The position numbers were made by a program, and so were the translations under genes. A stretch of DNA of 64,000 bases from Cyanidiococcus yangmingshanensis (taxonomy: Eukaryota > Rhodophyta > Bangiophyceae > Cyanidiales > Cyanidiaceae): the NCBI GenBank assembly GCA_013995675.1, contig VWRR01000001.1:372001-436000 (forward strand), read 5' to 3'. Of the stretch, positions 1 through 9,214 are shown piece after piece; positions within the stretch are counted from its first letter, which is position 1, and the number at the start of each line of letters is the position of its first letter. The notes under the pieces were generated by a model. The model saw only the letters and a list, made by a program, of their open reading frames with translations, searched no databases and was not told the origin of the DNA.

Positions 1-379
1 TGTGCGCTGGTGCAAAGATATCTATTCGTTAGTGACCAACTTTATCCGGTGCATTTCGTGCTTCAAGGTGCACGATCTTTTCTCGCCCACTCGAGAGCCA
101 CTCTCGGTAACTCTAACGTGCTGATTTTCCATAGCAATTGATCTTCCTCTATTTCAGAAATCATCGTCCTTGAATGGAACTTTCGCTGCAAGAAAAATTG
201 CACGGAGCATAATGTCCGAAGATTAGCTCCGAATCGTTCAAACTCGCTTGTTCTTACGAAACGATGAATGAGCATTTCATGTTGCAATTACGGAATTCCC
301 TGTTGGATGGAATCGCGCGCTTCGATCCACGAGAGCTGTTTTGTTTCGATTTTATTTCCAGGAGCTGCTCCGTCCTGGT
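1..379. other. Left edge, region upstream of TOP6B
   Basis: No gene could be supported here. A pyrimidine-rich stretch ending in an AG near 360, just before the TOP6B start, resembles a 3' splice site, and another such stretch ends near 165. An intron in the 5' untranslated region, or an upstream exon lying partly outside the window, is therefore possible. No upstream coding exon in frame with TOP6B was found. Confidence 0.4.
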
Positions 380-2572
380 ATGAGCGCCCTGAAGCGAAAA
401 CCGAAAAATCTCAAATATTTCTCTGGCCAGGGTCAGCAGGAACTACTCCCCAGCGAGTTTCGCACACGCACGCCCGCAGAATTCTTCGCTGAGAACAAGA
501 ATATTGCCGGTTTCGATAATGACGGAAGGTCGCTGTACACGACGCTTCGCGAGCTCATCGAGAACGGCCTTGATGCGGCGGAGGCCGCGGAAGTTCTGCC
601 AACCATTCAGATTCGGTTGGAAGAACTAAGTAGTAGAGAGTTCCACACCCGTCTTGGGCTAGGCGGTATCGTGCGACGTGATATGAGCATGTACAGGGAC
701 TATTATGAACGGAGAAAGTTGGCCCAGGACAAGGCGGCTGCGGAGAGACGCAAAAAAAGAAAGAACTTGAGTTCTGCGAAACGAGACACATGCGAAGATG
801 TGGCTAATGTGACGAATACAGCACTCGAGGCAAGAGATGCCGTCTTAACTTCAAAGTCTGGCGAAAGCGATGTTGAGTGCACGGATGCAGCTTCAATGTC
901 GGAAACTGTCATGGATTCCGAACATCAGTTCTTTGTTGTGTCCGTACAAGATAATGGCACTGGAATACGGCACGATGAAATTCCCCAAATGTTTGGTATC
1001 GTTCTCGCTGGAACAAAATATGTCGTTCAACAGTCTCGTGGAAAATTCGGACTTGGTTCCAAAATGGCGCTGCTCTGGAGCAAGATGTCCACTGGTCTGG
1101 CGATACGCATTTGCTCTGCTACGGGTTCAGATCATCCGATCTCCATCTGCATGTTAGATATTGATATTTCTGAAAATGCACCAAGAGTACTAGCTCATGA
1201 GCGACTCGAGAACACGGTGGGTTTCCGAGGAACTGAGGTATCTGTAACTATTCGGGGCAACTGGAAAACATATCGCACGTATATTTTGCAGTATCTGCGG
1301 CATATGGCAATAGTTACCCCGTATGCTGAATTTTTTTTCTATTATCGAGGAGCAGTGGCTTCAAAAAGCTTTGAAATGCATTTTTCGAGGCGCTCGGAGA
1401 CCATACCTCCCAGCCCAAAACAAGTGAAGCATCACCCGAGCTCTGTCAATCAGCTCGTTTTGCAGCAGCTTATGACAGCGGTTCCTTGTGAGACGAAACT
1501 CGTTGATTTTCTCTCGAATCAGCTGTCCTCAATTTCGAAGGATTACGCGCAGCGGCTGGTGGAAGAGCTCGGCCCTTCATTTTCATTTGAGACTACAGTG
1601 GCGGAAATCAAAGGCAATAAGCTTCGACATTTATTTGAGCTTCTTCGACAAGCGCATTTTCCACCACCAAGTGGAGACTGCCTGAGCCCTGCTGGAGAGT
1701 ACAATCTCAGATTGGGTATCGTTAAGGAGCTTAAGCCCGACATGGTTGCGACGCATACCGAACCAGTCGGCGTTCTGGATGGACACCCATTTATTGTTGA
1801 AGTTGGAGTCAGTATTGGGAGCGCTAAGGTGAAACCAGGAATCAATGTATTTCGATTCGCCAACCGTATTCCCTTGCTCTTTGAGGGAGGCAACGATGTT
1901 GTGACCAAAACTGCGAACAAATTGATACCATGGAGCAATTACAAAATGAACCCGATCACGGACCGCATCGGCGTATTTTGTTCAATTGTTTCAACGCGCT
2001 GTCCATTCAAAGGCACTGGCAAAGAGTACATCGGCGCAGACGCGGAACCGATACAAAAGTCAGTCCGACATGCAATAATGCAGTGCTGTCAACAGCTGAG
2101 AACGAAGCTTTTGAGAAGGAGCATCCAACAGGAACGCCAAGAACGAAAGAAAAGACTCGCGAAATATGTGCCGCATGTTGCAAAAGCAATTTTTCAGGTT
2201 TTGCAGGCAATTGCAAATCGAGATCAGCCCCGGCAGCTGAGTTCAGAAGGGAAATTTTTCGCGCAGGATTTGATTTCGAGGATTCAAAGCGGAAAGGTTT
2301 CAGAAGCCATCATACAAGAAAATCTCCTGCGCCATATTGCAGAGACTGAAAGTCAGGATGTCTCGTATCCAACACACAGAAAGATCCGAAACCATAGGGA
2401 GCAAGTATATCCAGGCGTGCATCACTCAATAACTTGGTCCCAAATATGTTCTAGTTTCGCGTCTATCCCAAAGACAGATGAAACGGACACGCTCATTTCG
2501 CTCCATTTCATTGAGTTTCAGGGTACAGAAAGACCGACAGGTTGCATAGAACGCGATTCGGTTGAAGAATGA
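380..2572 (+). CDS. TOP6B: DNA topoisomerase VI subunit B (TOP6B)
   Basis: ATPase subunit of the type IIB topoisomerase, which with SPO11-like subunit A passes one DNA duplex through another. In plants the complex is needed for endoreduplication. The 730-residue protein shows the GHKL ATPase signatures in order: N box ENGLDA (residues 61-66), DNGTG (about 191-195) and a glycine-rich KFGLGSK (about 221). The block before the N box, with NKNIAGFDN and SLYTT, is typical of TOP6B. A highly charged insert rich in R, K, E and D lies between the N box and the DNGTG box and makes the protein longer than usual plant forms (about 670). The ATG at 380 is the first in frame. The last 55 bases overlap the convergent hydrolase gene. 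The family call is firm; the N-terminal boundary is less certain. Confidence 0.92.
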   Translation: MSALKRKPKNLKYFSGQGQQELLPSEFRTRTPAEFFAENKNIAGFDNDGRSLYTTLRELIENGLDAAEAAEVLPTIQIRLEELSSREFHTRLGLGGIVRRDMSMYRDYYERRKLAQDKAAAERRKKRKNLSSAKRDTCEDVANVTNTALEARDAVLTSKSGESDVECTDAASMSETVMDSEHQFFVVSVQDNGTGIRHDEIPQMFGIVLAGTKYVVQQSRGKFGLGSKMALLWSKMSTGLAIRICSATGSDHPISICMLDIDISENAPRVLAHERLENTVGFRGTEVSVTIRGNWKTYRTYILQYLRHMAIVTPYAEFFFYYRGAVASKSFEMHFSRRSETIPPSPKQVKHHPSSVNQLVLQQLMTAVPCETKLVDFLSNQLSSISKDYAQRLVEELGPSFSFETTVAEIKGNKLRHLFELLRQAHFPPPSGDCLSPAGEYNLRLGIVKELKPDMVATHTEPVGVLDGHPFIVEVGVSIGSAKVKPGINVFRFANRIPLLFEGGNDVVTKTANKLIPWSNYKMNPITDRIGVFCSIVSTRCPFKGTGKEYIGADAEPIQKSVRHAIMQCCQQLRTKLLRRSIQQERQERKKRLAKYVPHVAKAIFQVLQAIANRDQPRQLSSEGKFFAQDLISRIQSGKVSEAIIQENLLRHIAETESQDVSYPTHRKIRNHREQVYPGVHHSITWSQICSSFASIPKTDETDTLISLHFIEFQGTERPTGCIERDSVEE

Positions 2573-3849
2573 GTCAAAAACCTCGCAATGCACTCAACAA
2601 ACTGGTCCGGTTTCTCTTCTTGAGGAATATGGCCACATTCCTCGATGATGACTAGCTCGCACCCAAGGTATTCAGCAAGCTGTTTGGAGTTGCCTACTGG
2701 CACAATACGATCATCTGCACCATGAATAATTAGGACAGGAAGAGACGACCTCTTGAGATCCTCAAGCATTCTTGAGTAATCCTCGACAGCCTTCCCATGC
2801 ACTAGTCCATGGATTTCGCTGAAGAATTCTCCAACGCTGAGAAAACCTTGAAATCGATTGATCAAGAATGTCAGCAGGGCTCGATCCCACCCAATCACAC
2901 GGTCCGGCAAGCGATATCCTCGTAGCGTACTTTCACGGACTTTGTCTGGATCCTTCACTGCCAAGGTAAGGCCGTACTGCCAGAGACGTTTCTGGCCGAC
3001 GACAAGGCGTAAAAGGCCTCGGAAAACCGGAGAAAATACTCTTACAGACTGAGCTGCTACAAGTCGAAAAGTTGTCTGAGCGGTCGCCAGCACGTACCTA
3101 AGCGGCAGTAAAATCGCTCTGATGCGATGAGCAATGCTGTTTTTCTTTGGAGCTTTCCTTTCGCGAAACGATATTGCAGGCGATACGAGAATTAAAGCGC
3201 CGACCTCATGTTGGAAGCGCGTCGTCATCATTAACGCAACCAACGCACCCATGGAGTGCCCAAGGATATACGTTTCTTGTCCCGACTGCTGTGACATAGC
3301 TGCAAACTGAGCTGAAACTCGTGCCATCGATTCAAGCGAGTAAAGATGTCTGTCGATGGAGCGCTGCGTGAGACCAAACGCTGGCAAATCAAAAGCCCTA
3401 ACATTGCTGTATGTCCTTGTTGCAATTTGATCCATCACATAACGAAATGTGAACAAAGAGGCCCCAAACCCATGTAAAAGGATAAGGCAGCTGCGGGCAG
3501 CTCCCTCAACGGAGCTTGGAGACTCTGTTCGGTTTTCCTTCCAACGCACGTTTGTGCCATCTATACGCACAAACCTCGAGCCCTCATCGGCAAGGGTTTC
3601 TGGCTTCCTCAGTCTTTTCGTATACTCGATGTTAAAAAATATCCAAGAAGATAAGAGGTAAGTGCCAACCCCTGCTGAGCCTGCTGCTAAACTACACGAG
3701 GGCCTAACCTTTGCTGGAGAGCTATCACACGGAATTCGGGAACGCTGCACGATAAACCAGGAAGCGACTCCCGCAATTAAACTGATGGTTTTCTCGGAAA
3801 ACGTTAGCTTTGGCCAACGGTCTGCATCGAAGGGATCTGACTCGTTCAT
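2518..3849 (-). CDS. Alpha/beta hydrolase, membrane-anchored
   Basis: A 443-residue hydrolase of the alpha/beta fold. Residues about 120-430 hold the fold: HGFG oxyanion-hole motif, nucleophile elbow GHSMGA (Ser near residue 197), an Asp in GADDRIVP near 380, and a His in CGHIPQEE near 408. The order Ser-Asp-His matches the catalytic triad of the family. Two hydrophobic stretches in the first about 75 residues suggest a membrane anchor or an organelle-targeting region. The closest types I can name are plant and cyanobacterial hydrolases that act on lipids or small esters; the substrate cannot be read from sequence. The gene converges on TOP6B with a 55-base coding overlap. It is divergent from the ValRS gene and may share a 388-base promoter region with it. 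Confidence 0.85.
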   Translation of the reverse strand: MNESDPFDADRWPKLTFSEKTISLIAGVASWFIVQRSRIPCDSSPAKVRPSCSLAAGSAGVGTYLLSSWIFFNIEYTKRLRKPETLADEGSRFVRIDGTNVRWKENRTESPSSVEGAARSCLILLHGFGASLFTFRYVMDQIATRTYSNVRAFDLPAFGLTQRSIDRHLYSLESMARVSAQFAAMSQQSGQETYILGHSMGALVALMMTTRFQHEVGALILVSPAISFRERKAPKKNSIAHRIRAILLPLRYVLATAQTTFRLVAAQSVRVFSPVFRGLLRLVVGQKRLWQYGLTLAVKDPDKVRESTLRGYRLPDRVIGWDRALLTFLINRFQGFLSVGEFFSEIHGLVHGKAVEDYSRMLEDLKRSSLPVLIIHGADDRIVPVGNSKQLAEYLGCELVIIEECGHIPQEEKPDQFVECIARFLTHSSTESRSMQPVGLSVP

Positions 3850-4237
3850 ATAGTATCGCTTGTTGAGAAGCTTTAAACGGAGAACTTGAATCCGCTACAA
3901 GCTGGTGCCGATACGCTACAGTGTCAATATGAAGGCTACCGCTTTCCTGGCCGCTATACCGCGCGAAGCGCTTCAGCAATCTGAAATTTTCGATCCAACT
4001 TCGCATGCGAAGCGCCGGGCGTGGACGGAGGGATTGTCAGGTGGTTGGAGCTCGCTCATCTGGTTCTGCAGGAGGACTCTCTAGCCCGAACTTGGAGACA
4101 GCACAAAATAGAAGCCTCTCTGCAGCTGGTTTATTAAGCTTGCACTAGACTACGGAACGCCGCGTTCCGCGCCTCGGAGATTCGGCGATTCGCATTTCTA
4201 GCCGCGTCTAGGAGCCGGTATCAGTAGACAGGAACCA
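3850..4237. promoter_or_regulatory. Divergent promoter region, hydrolase / ValRS
   Basis: This 388-base gap separates two divergently transcribed genes and so should hold both promoters. Near the ValRS side there is a short perfect hairpin: arms CGGAACG (4153-4159) and CGTTCCG (4163-4169) with a 3-base loop. No clear TATA box was recognised. The promoter role is inferred from gene orientation alone. Confidence 0.4.
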
Positions 4238-7200
4238 ATGAAGGTGCTAATGTTTGTGCCTAGCGCTGCCTATTTGCAGAAGCCATGGTTGCAGAGTCAG
4301 CTTTGTCGGCAACTTCTTAACAAGTCGACACAGCAAAAAAGCTCCTTACAGAGCTGCAAATACTTAAGCTGCACGTTCGTGGGTTATGCATCTTTGAGGA
4401 TGTGCGGCAACGCAGACTTCGGGACTCTGCGCACTAAAGCCCCGCTTAAGCTTGAGCAGAGGCCCTCATTTGTTCGAGACGAACACGGATCGATGCCCAA
4501 GAACTTTGACCCAGCTACGGCGGAGGAGAGTATATACGCTTGGTGGGAAGCATCAGGATTTTTCTCTCCGAAAGAACGAAAAATAGATAAGGCTGTGAGG
4601 CCGTTCGTAATCGTAATGCCTCCGCCAAACGTGACAGGGGGGCTCCACATGGGCCATGCTATTGGCACGACTATCGAAGACATTCTGATACGTTTTCATC
4701 GCATGAAAGGTCGACCAGCGCTCTGGTTACCTGGAACAGACCACGCCGGAATTGCGACACAGCTTCTTGTAGAGCGTGCGCTAAACGCAGAAGGAAAAAG
4801 CCGCACAGAAATCGGAAGAGACGCCTTTTTGGAACACGTGTGGCAATGGAAAAACGAGAAAGGGGGATATATCACGAAGCAACTACGAAAGCTTGGCGCG
4901 AGCGCCGATTGGAAGCGAGAAAAATTTACCCTGAGTCCTGAGCACAGCCAGGCAGTCACGGAGGCGTTTGTGCGGCTCCACGATGCTGGTCTTATCTACC
5001 GAGGGTCATATATGGTCAATTGGAGTCCAGCGCTCCAGACGGCAGTCTCTGATCTTGAAGTTGAGTTTTCGGAGGAGCCAGGCAAGCTTTTCTTTTTCAA
5101 ATATCCCCTTGCTGAGCAATCTGGTGAGACTGCAGCATTTTTGCCCGTTGCAACGACACGACCTGAGACCATACTTGGTGACACGGCGCTTTGCGTCCAC
5201 CCTAACGATACACGCTATCAGAAGTATATTGGTATGCACGCTTTGGTACCATTTGTGGGCCGCCGAATTCCTATCATAGCAGATGATCATGTTGACCCCG
5301 AGTTTGGCACTGGTGTGCTGAAGATCACGCCCGGTCATGATCGCAATGATCACGAAATTGGCAGAATGCATGAATTACCCATTGTTACCGTCATTGGGAA
5401 GGATGGTAGAATTATTCCTTATAGTGGAGAAGATGCTCGATACGTGGGCCTTGACCGCTTTGAATGCAGAGAAAGATTATGGGCAGATCTACAGCGAGAT
5501 GGTTTGGCTATTCGGACAGAATCTCGAACCATGCGTGTGCCGCGTTCGCAACGCGGCGGGGAGATCATTGAGCCCTTGGTCTCAACACAGTGGTTTGTTC
5601 GTGTCAAGCCGCTTGCTGAGAAAGCGCTGGAGGCTGTGCGACAGCGCCGGATTCGTATCCTTCCGGAAAGATTCGAGAAAATCTACTTTCACTGGCTTGA
5701 AAATATTGAAGACTGGTGCATATCTCGCCAGCTATGGTGGGGACATCGCATACCTGTTTATTACCTCAACGGTGATGAAGGCTGCTATTTCGTTGCCAGA
5801 GACATTGAGGAAGCTCGGGGCAAGGCCTTCGCGGCGGGAAAGAATGACTTTATCCTCGAGCAAGACCCTGATGTGCTTGATACATGGTAAGTTGGTTCTC
5901 GTGTTATTGTATTTCTCCTTATGATGAAATTGGCTTGAAGACACAGACCTGTAATGAATTATTTTGTGTGATTAGACCACGAGCCTGGATTTCTGAACAG
6001 TCTGATAACTCGCATTGAAGAACAAGGAAACTAACCGTTCAGACGAGATGGCTTAAGGTTTTCTTCCGGATTGTGGCCTTTTTCAACAATGGGCTGGCCT
6101 GATGAGTCACGCGCCGACTTCCAGAATTATTTCCCCGGAACTGTTCTCGAGACTGGGTACGACATCCTATTTTTCTGGGTAGCTCGTATGATCATGCTTA
6201 GTCTAGAGCTAACAGGAGAAATTCCTTTCGAAACCATTTACCTTCATGGCCTCGTTCGTGACGCAAACGGAAGAAAAATGAGCAAAACCCTCGGGAATGT
6301 CATTGATCCGCTTGAAATTATAGGAAAATATGGCACCGACGCTCTTCGTTTCACGCTTGTGACGGGGAGTGCTGCTGGTCGAGATATTTCGCTGGCGGAA
6401 GAACGCATTGCTGCGAGTCGCAACTTTGCGAATAAGGTGTGGAACATAGCCCGATTTGTCATTAATGCTGTTGGAAACGGCCCGTCAGACGAGAAGCTTT
6501 GGCTTGAACCAACGAATTTGGGGTGGTCGGAGCATGATCTGGACCTTGCTGATCGATTTATCCTCAGTCAGCTATCTCGTCTAGTGCAAGATGTGACAGG
6601 ATTGCTCGAAGAATTCGAGATCGGCGATGCCGGTCAACGGATTTATGATTTCCTCTGGGAAGATTTTGCCGATTGGTATGTGGAGATTGCGAAAGTAGTT
6701 CTACGGGACACGAACGGTGATTTGCACGCAGCACGTCAATCGAAACGCATCTTGGCAGTTACTCTGGACATTTGCCTTCGGCTCCTGCATCCCTACATGC
6801 CTTTCATCACAGAGGCAGCGTACCAGAGGCTCCCTCACATAGTCAATAGGGAGCATATGCTTTCCCTGATGTGCCAACCATGGCCTGAAGTTGAATGGTG
6901 CAGAGACGAGGCGTCCGTGACAACTTTCCGTCGCTTTCAAGACGTGGTACGCAAAATTCGAAATGCTCGATCGAGCTACGGTGTTGAGCCATCACGCCGC
7001 ATAGCGGCCTGGGTTATGGTGCGCGCCGAACATGACCTTGAACGCTATATCGAGTCACGTCCAATGGTGTTCGCTGCGTTGGCCAAACTCGACGAAGACT
7101 TGATGAAAATAATACATACACCGCCCGCATTGGAGGTTGTGCAAAAGTGTGTCCACGTCATTGTTGATGACGATACAGAGGTTTTCTTACCCATGAAGGG

Positions 7201-7417
7201 GCTTTTTGACGTCCAAGTCGAGCGGGAACGCCTAGGTAAGCAACTGCGCAAACTGCAAGCAGATATTATGGGCCTTGAAAGAAGGTTGAGTGCGAAAGGA
7301 TTTCTCCAAAATGCTCCGCCCCATATCGTCGAGGAAACACAACAGAAAAGAAAAGAACTCCAAGACACTATTTCTTCCATTAGCGATCGTTTGAAAATGA
7401 TAGACGAGCTGGCCTAG
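4238..7417 (+). CDS. VARS: Valyl-tRNA synthetase, organelle-targeted, one intron
   Basis: Charges tRNA-Val and edits mischarged threonine. The coding sequence is joined from 4238-5886 and 6058-7417, giving 1002 residues. Class I signatures are HMGH (residue 137) within PPNVTGGLHMGHA and KMSKT (623-627). The splice joins DPDVLDTW to FSSGLWPFST, the exact context expected in ValRS, so the intron is certain. About 85 N-terminal residues precede the conserved start (FDPATAEESIY). They are rich in S, K, R and L and poor in acidic residues, consistent with a mitochondrial or plastid transit peptide. A C-terminal coiled coil typical of bacterial-type ValRS ends the protein. The length and motifs fit a bacterial/organellar enzyme, so a separate cytosolic ValRS or dual targeting is likely. 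ATG 4238 is the first in-frame start. Confidence 0.93.
5887..6057 (+). other. Spliceosomal intron in ValRS
   Basis: A 171-base intron with donor GTAAGT (5887), acceptor TTAAG ending at 6057, and a perfect CTAAC branch-site motif at 6031-6035, about 23 bases before the acceptor. It splits the Trp codon of DTW after two bases. Without splicing, the reading frame ends at TAA immediately after the donor. Removal restores the conserved ValRS sequence, which makes this the best supported intron of the window. Confidence 0.93.
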
Positions 7418-7460
7418 CATAGATCTAAAGTAAAGAGGAAATCTTGCAAACCAACAACCT

Positions 7461-7703
7461 TCAGATCGGATAACCGAAATTTGGTGCAACCCCCGAACCG
7501 CTCTTCCTGTAAGTCAGGGATCCAGCGCGGCCGCTGGTTGTTGGTACCAAAAACGAACGATAATATTCAGAAGAGGTATCGTAGATCATGATCTCGGCTG
7601 AGTTTGTTCTGAACTTGGCAATACTTCCCCGACTTGGCACGCTTTTCGACTTGTTGACTCCAGTTGTCCCCGAGGTGAGGGCCCATTGCAGCTCGTTACT
7701 CAT
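7461..7703 (-). CDS. Small hypothetical protein, 80 residues
   Basis: An ATG-started frame of 80 codons, convergent with ValRS and 43 bases from its stop. The product is rich in Ser, Thr, Gly and Tyr, with SSEYYRSFLVP in the middle and an end in NFGYPI. It has no membrane segment or signal peptide that I can see, and I do not recognise the family. It is listed because it is the only compact ATG frame at this spot; it could be chance. Confidence 0.3.
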   Translation of the reverse strand: MSNELQWALTSGTTGVNKSKSVPSRGSIAKFRTNSAEIMIYDTSSEYYRSFLVPTTSGRAGSLTYRKSGSGVAPNFGYPI

Positions 7704-9214
7704 GCAGCGACGTCGTTGCGTCCGAAACGACGCATCGGAGATCCAGCTGCATTCGGTGTCCCTTTCCACGGACGAAAAGATACTCTATTGAAACGCCCCT
7801 TTCCTTGGTGCAACATACTCGAAGATTGATCTTAGGGCACGGTCACTGGTAAAAAAATGCGCTACGACGAAGAAGTTTACTCGAATGCGGCTTTTCGATG
7901 CCCCACAAAACAAGAAAAGCCCGGAAACTCTACATCTATTAGCGAGTATATTCATCAGAATATAGCGTATTCTGGGCGAAGATTTCTAAAAATTATCTTT
8001 CGTATGGTGCGGGCACGATAGATGTGAACATGATCAATCTGAGTGAAGACCTTCTAATTTGCCTCCAGCTGATGCATCTGTATTTCATATCATGCGGAGG
8101 CACATCCGGACATTCAAGTTTCAGCCGCCGTGGCCCGCTCAACCCCAGCTATCGCAATACACATCGATCTGGCGAGCGCACGAGTCTGTGTAGTCTTAGG
8201 TCGACCTCCGGCTTTTCTGAGCTTTTAACATGGAAATTTCATTTGCCCTGAAGCACCTGCCTCTCGAGTGTCTGGAAAGATCCGCGCATTTAAAGTATTG
8301 AGAAAATTCCTGTGTCCTTGCAAATCTCTTCGTGGGTCATGAACTCTTTGCACTGTTTCTCATGCTGTTAGAATCGTATCTCTACGGCCAAAGTTTGTCG
8401 TGGACAAGAGAAATCCATTACTGGAAATGGAACAATGAGCCAAGCGGATATCGTAGAGAATCAACAACGCGGCAGGTTAAATTCGATATTCGCGTGCTCG
8501 AGCCACAGACGAGCTTTTCATCGCGAAGCCATGGTCAAATATAAATACGCAAATGCCGAATCGCAAGAAATTCTCCCCAGACTCCCCATGAAATGAAGAG
8601 TTTATCGGATATACCTCATGCATTTTCATTCTCTCCCCACGTCATGTGACCGGCGCTCTTCGCATGGGAGAGCATGCTGTCTCGGGACAACAGATTTTCA
8701 TACCCATCTCTACTTATCGAGTGTTCTCCGAATATCGTCAGCAGCAGTCTCTGTAAATATTACTCATGGTCCTGCCAAACTGACAAAAAGCTCACTGAAT
8801 TTCGCTCTGAACTCGACTTCGAAACATTTGATTCTCTCGCTGCTGGTTCGAAACGACTTACCAGAGGCCTGCTAGAATTCTCGGAACACTTATTCGAGTC
8901 AGAGATATCATTGCCAACTCTGGGGGCCCCAGAGGTCCAGAGTTTTAGCAGCGTCTGGTGAGATTGCTGGAGTCTCAAAACGGTGAAAGAATAGTGACAC
9001 TGATGGGTTCAAACTTGAGAGAATTTCTTACATTAAGTATTTACAGAACGTCTCCGTGAGAAAGTCCTAAGGGCTTGGGTCTACTTGGTCCGCGAAAAGC
9101 TGCATTTAGCGTTTCTAAGTAATCAGTCTTGACATGAATGGAAACCCTATCAACTATATCTCAGGAAAGTCCCGCTTTCGACGTGGGCCTCATCACAGTC
9201 CTCTCTTCTTTGAG
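7704..9214. other. Intergenic region, nothing recognised
   Basis: About 1.5 kb without a supportable gene. Short frames on both strands near 8.6-8.98 kb overlap one another and match no family. The stretch is AT-rich compared with the genes. A T-loop-like GGTTCGA near 8845 is not part of a foldable tRNA. It presumably holds the 3' flank of the RXT3-like gene. Confidence 0.5.

Noticed and set aside
8843-8855. T-loop-like GGTTCGAAAC suggesting a tRNA
   Set aside because: The flanking bases do not form a T stem, and no acceptor, D or anticodon arm can be placed around it.
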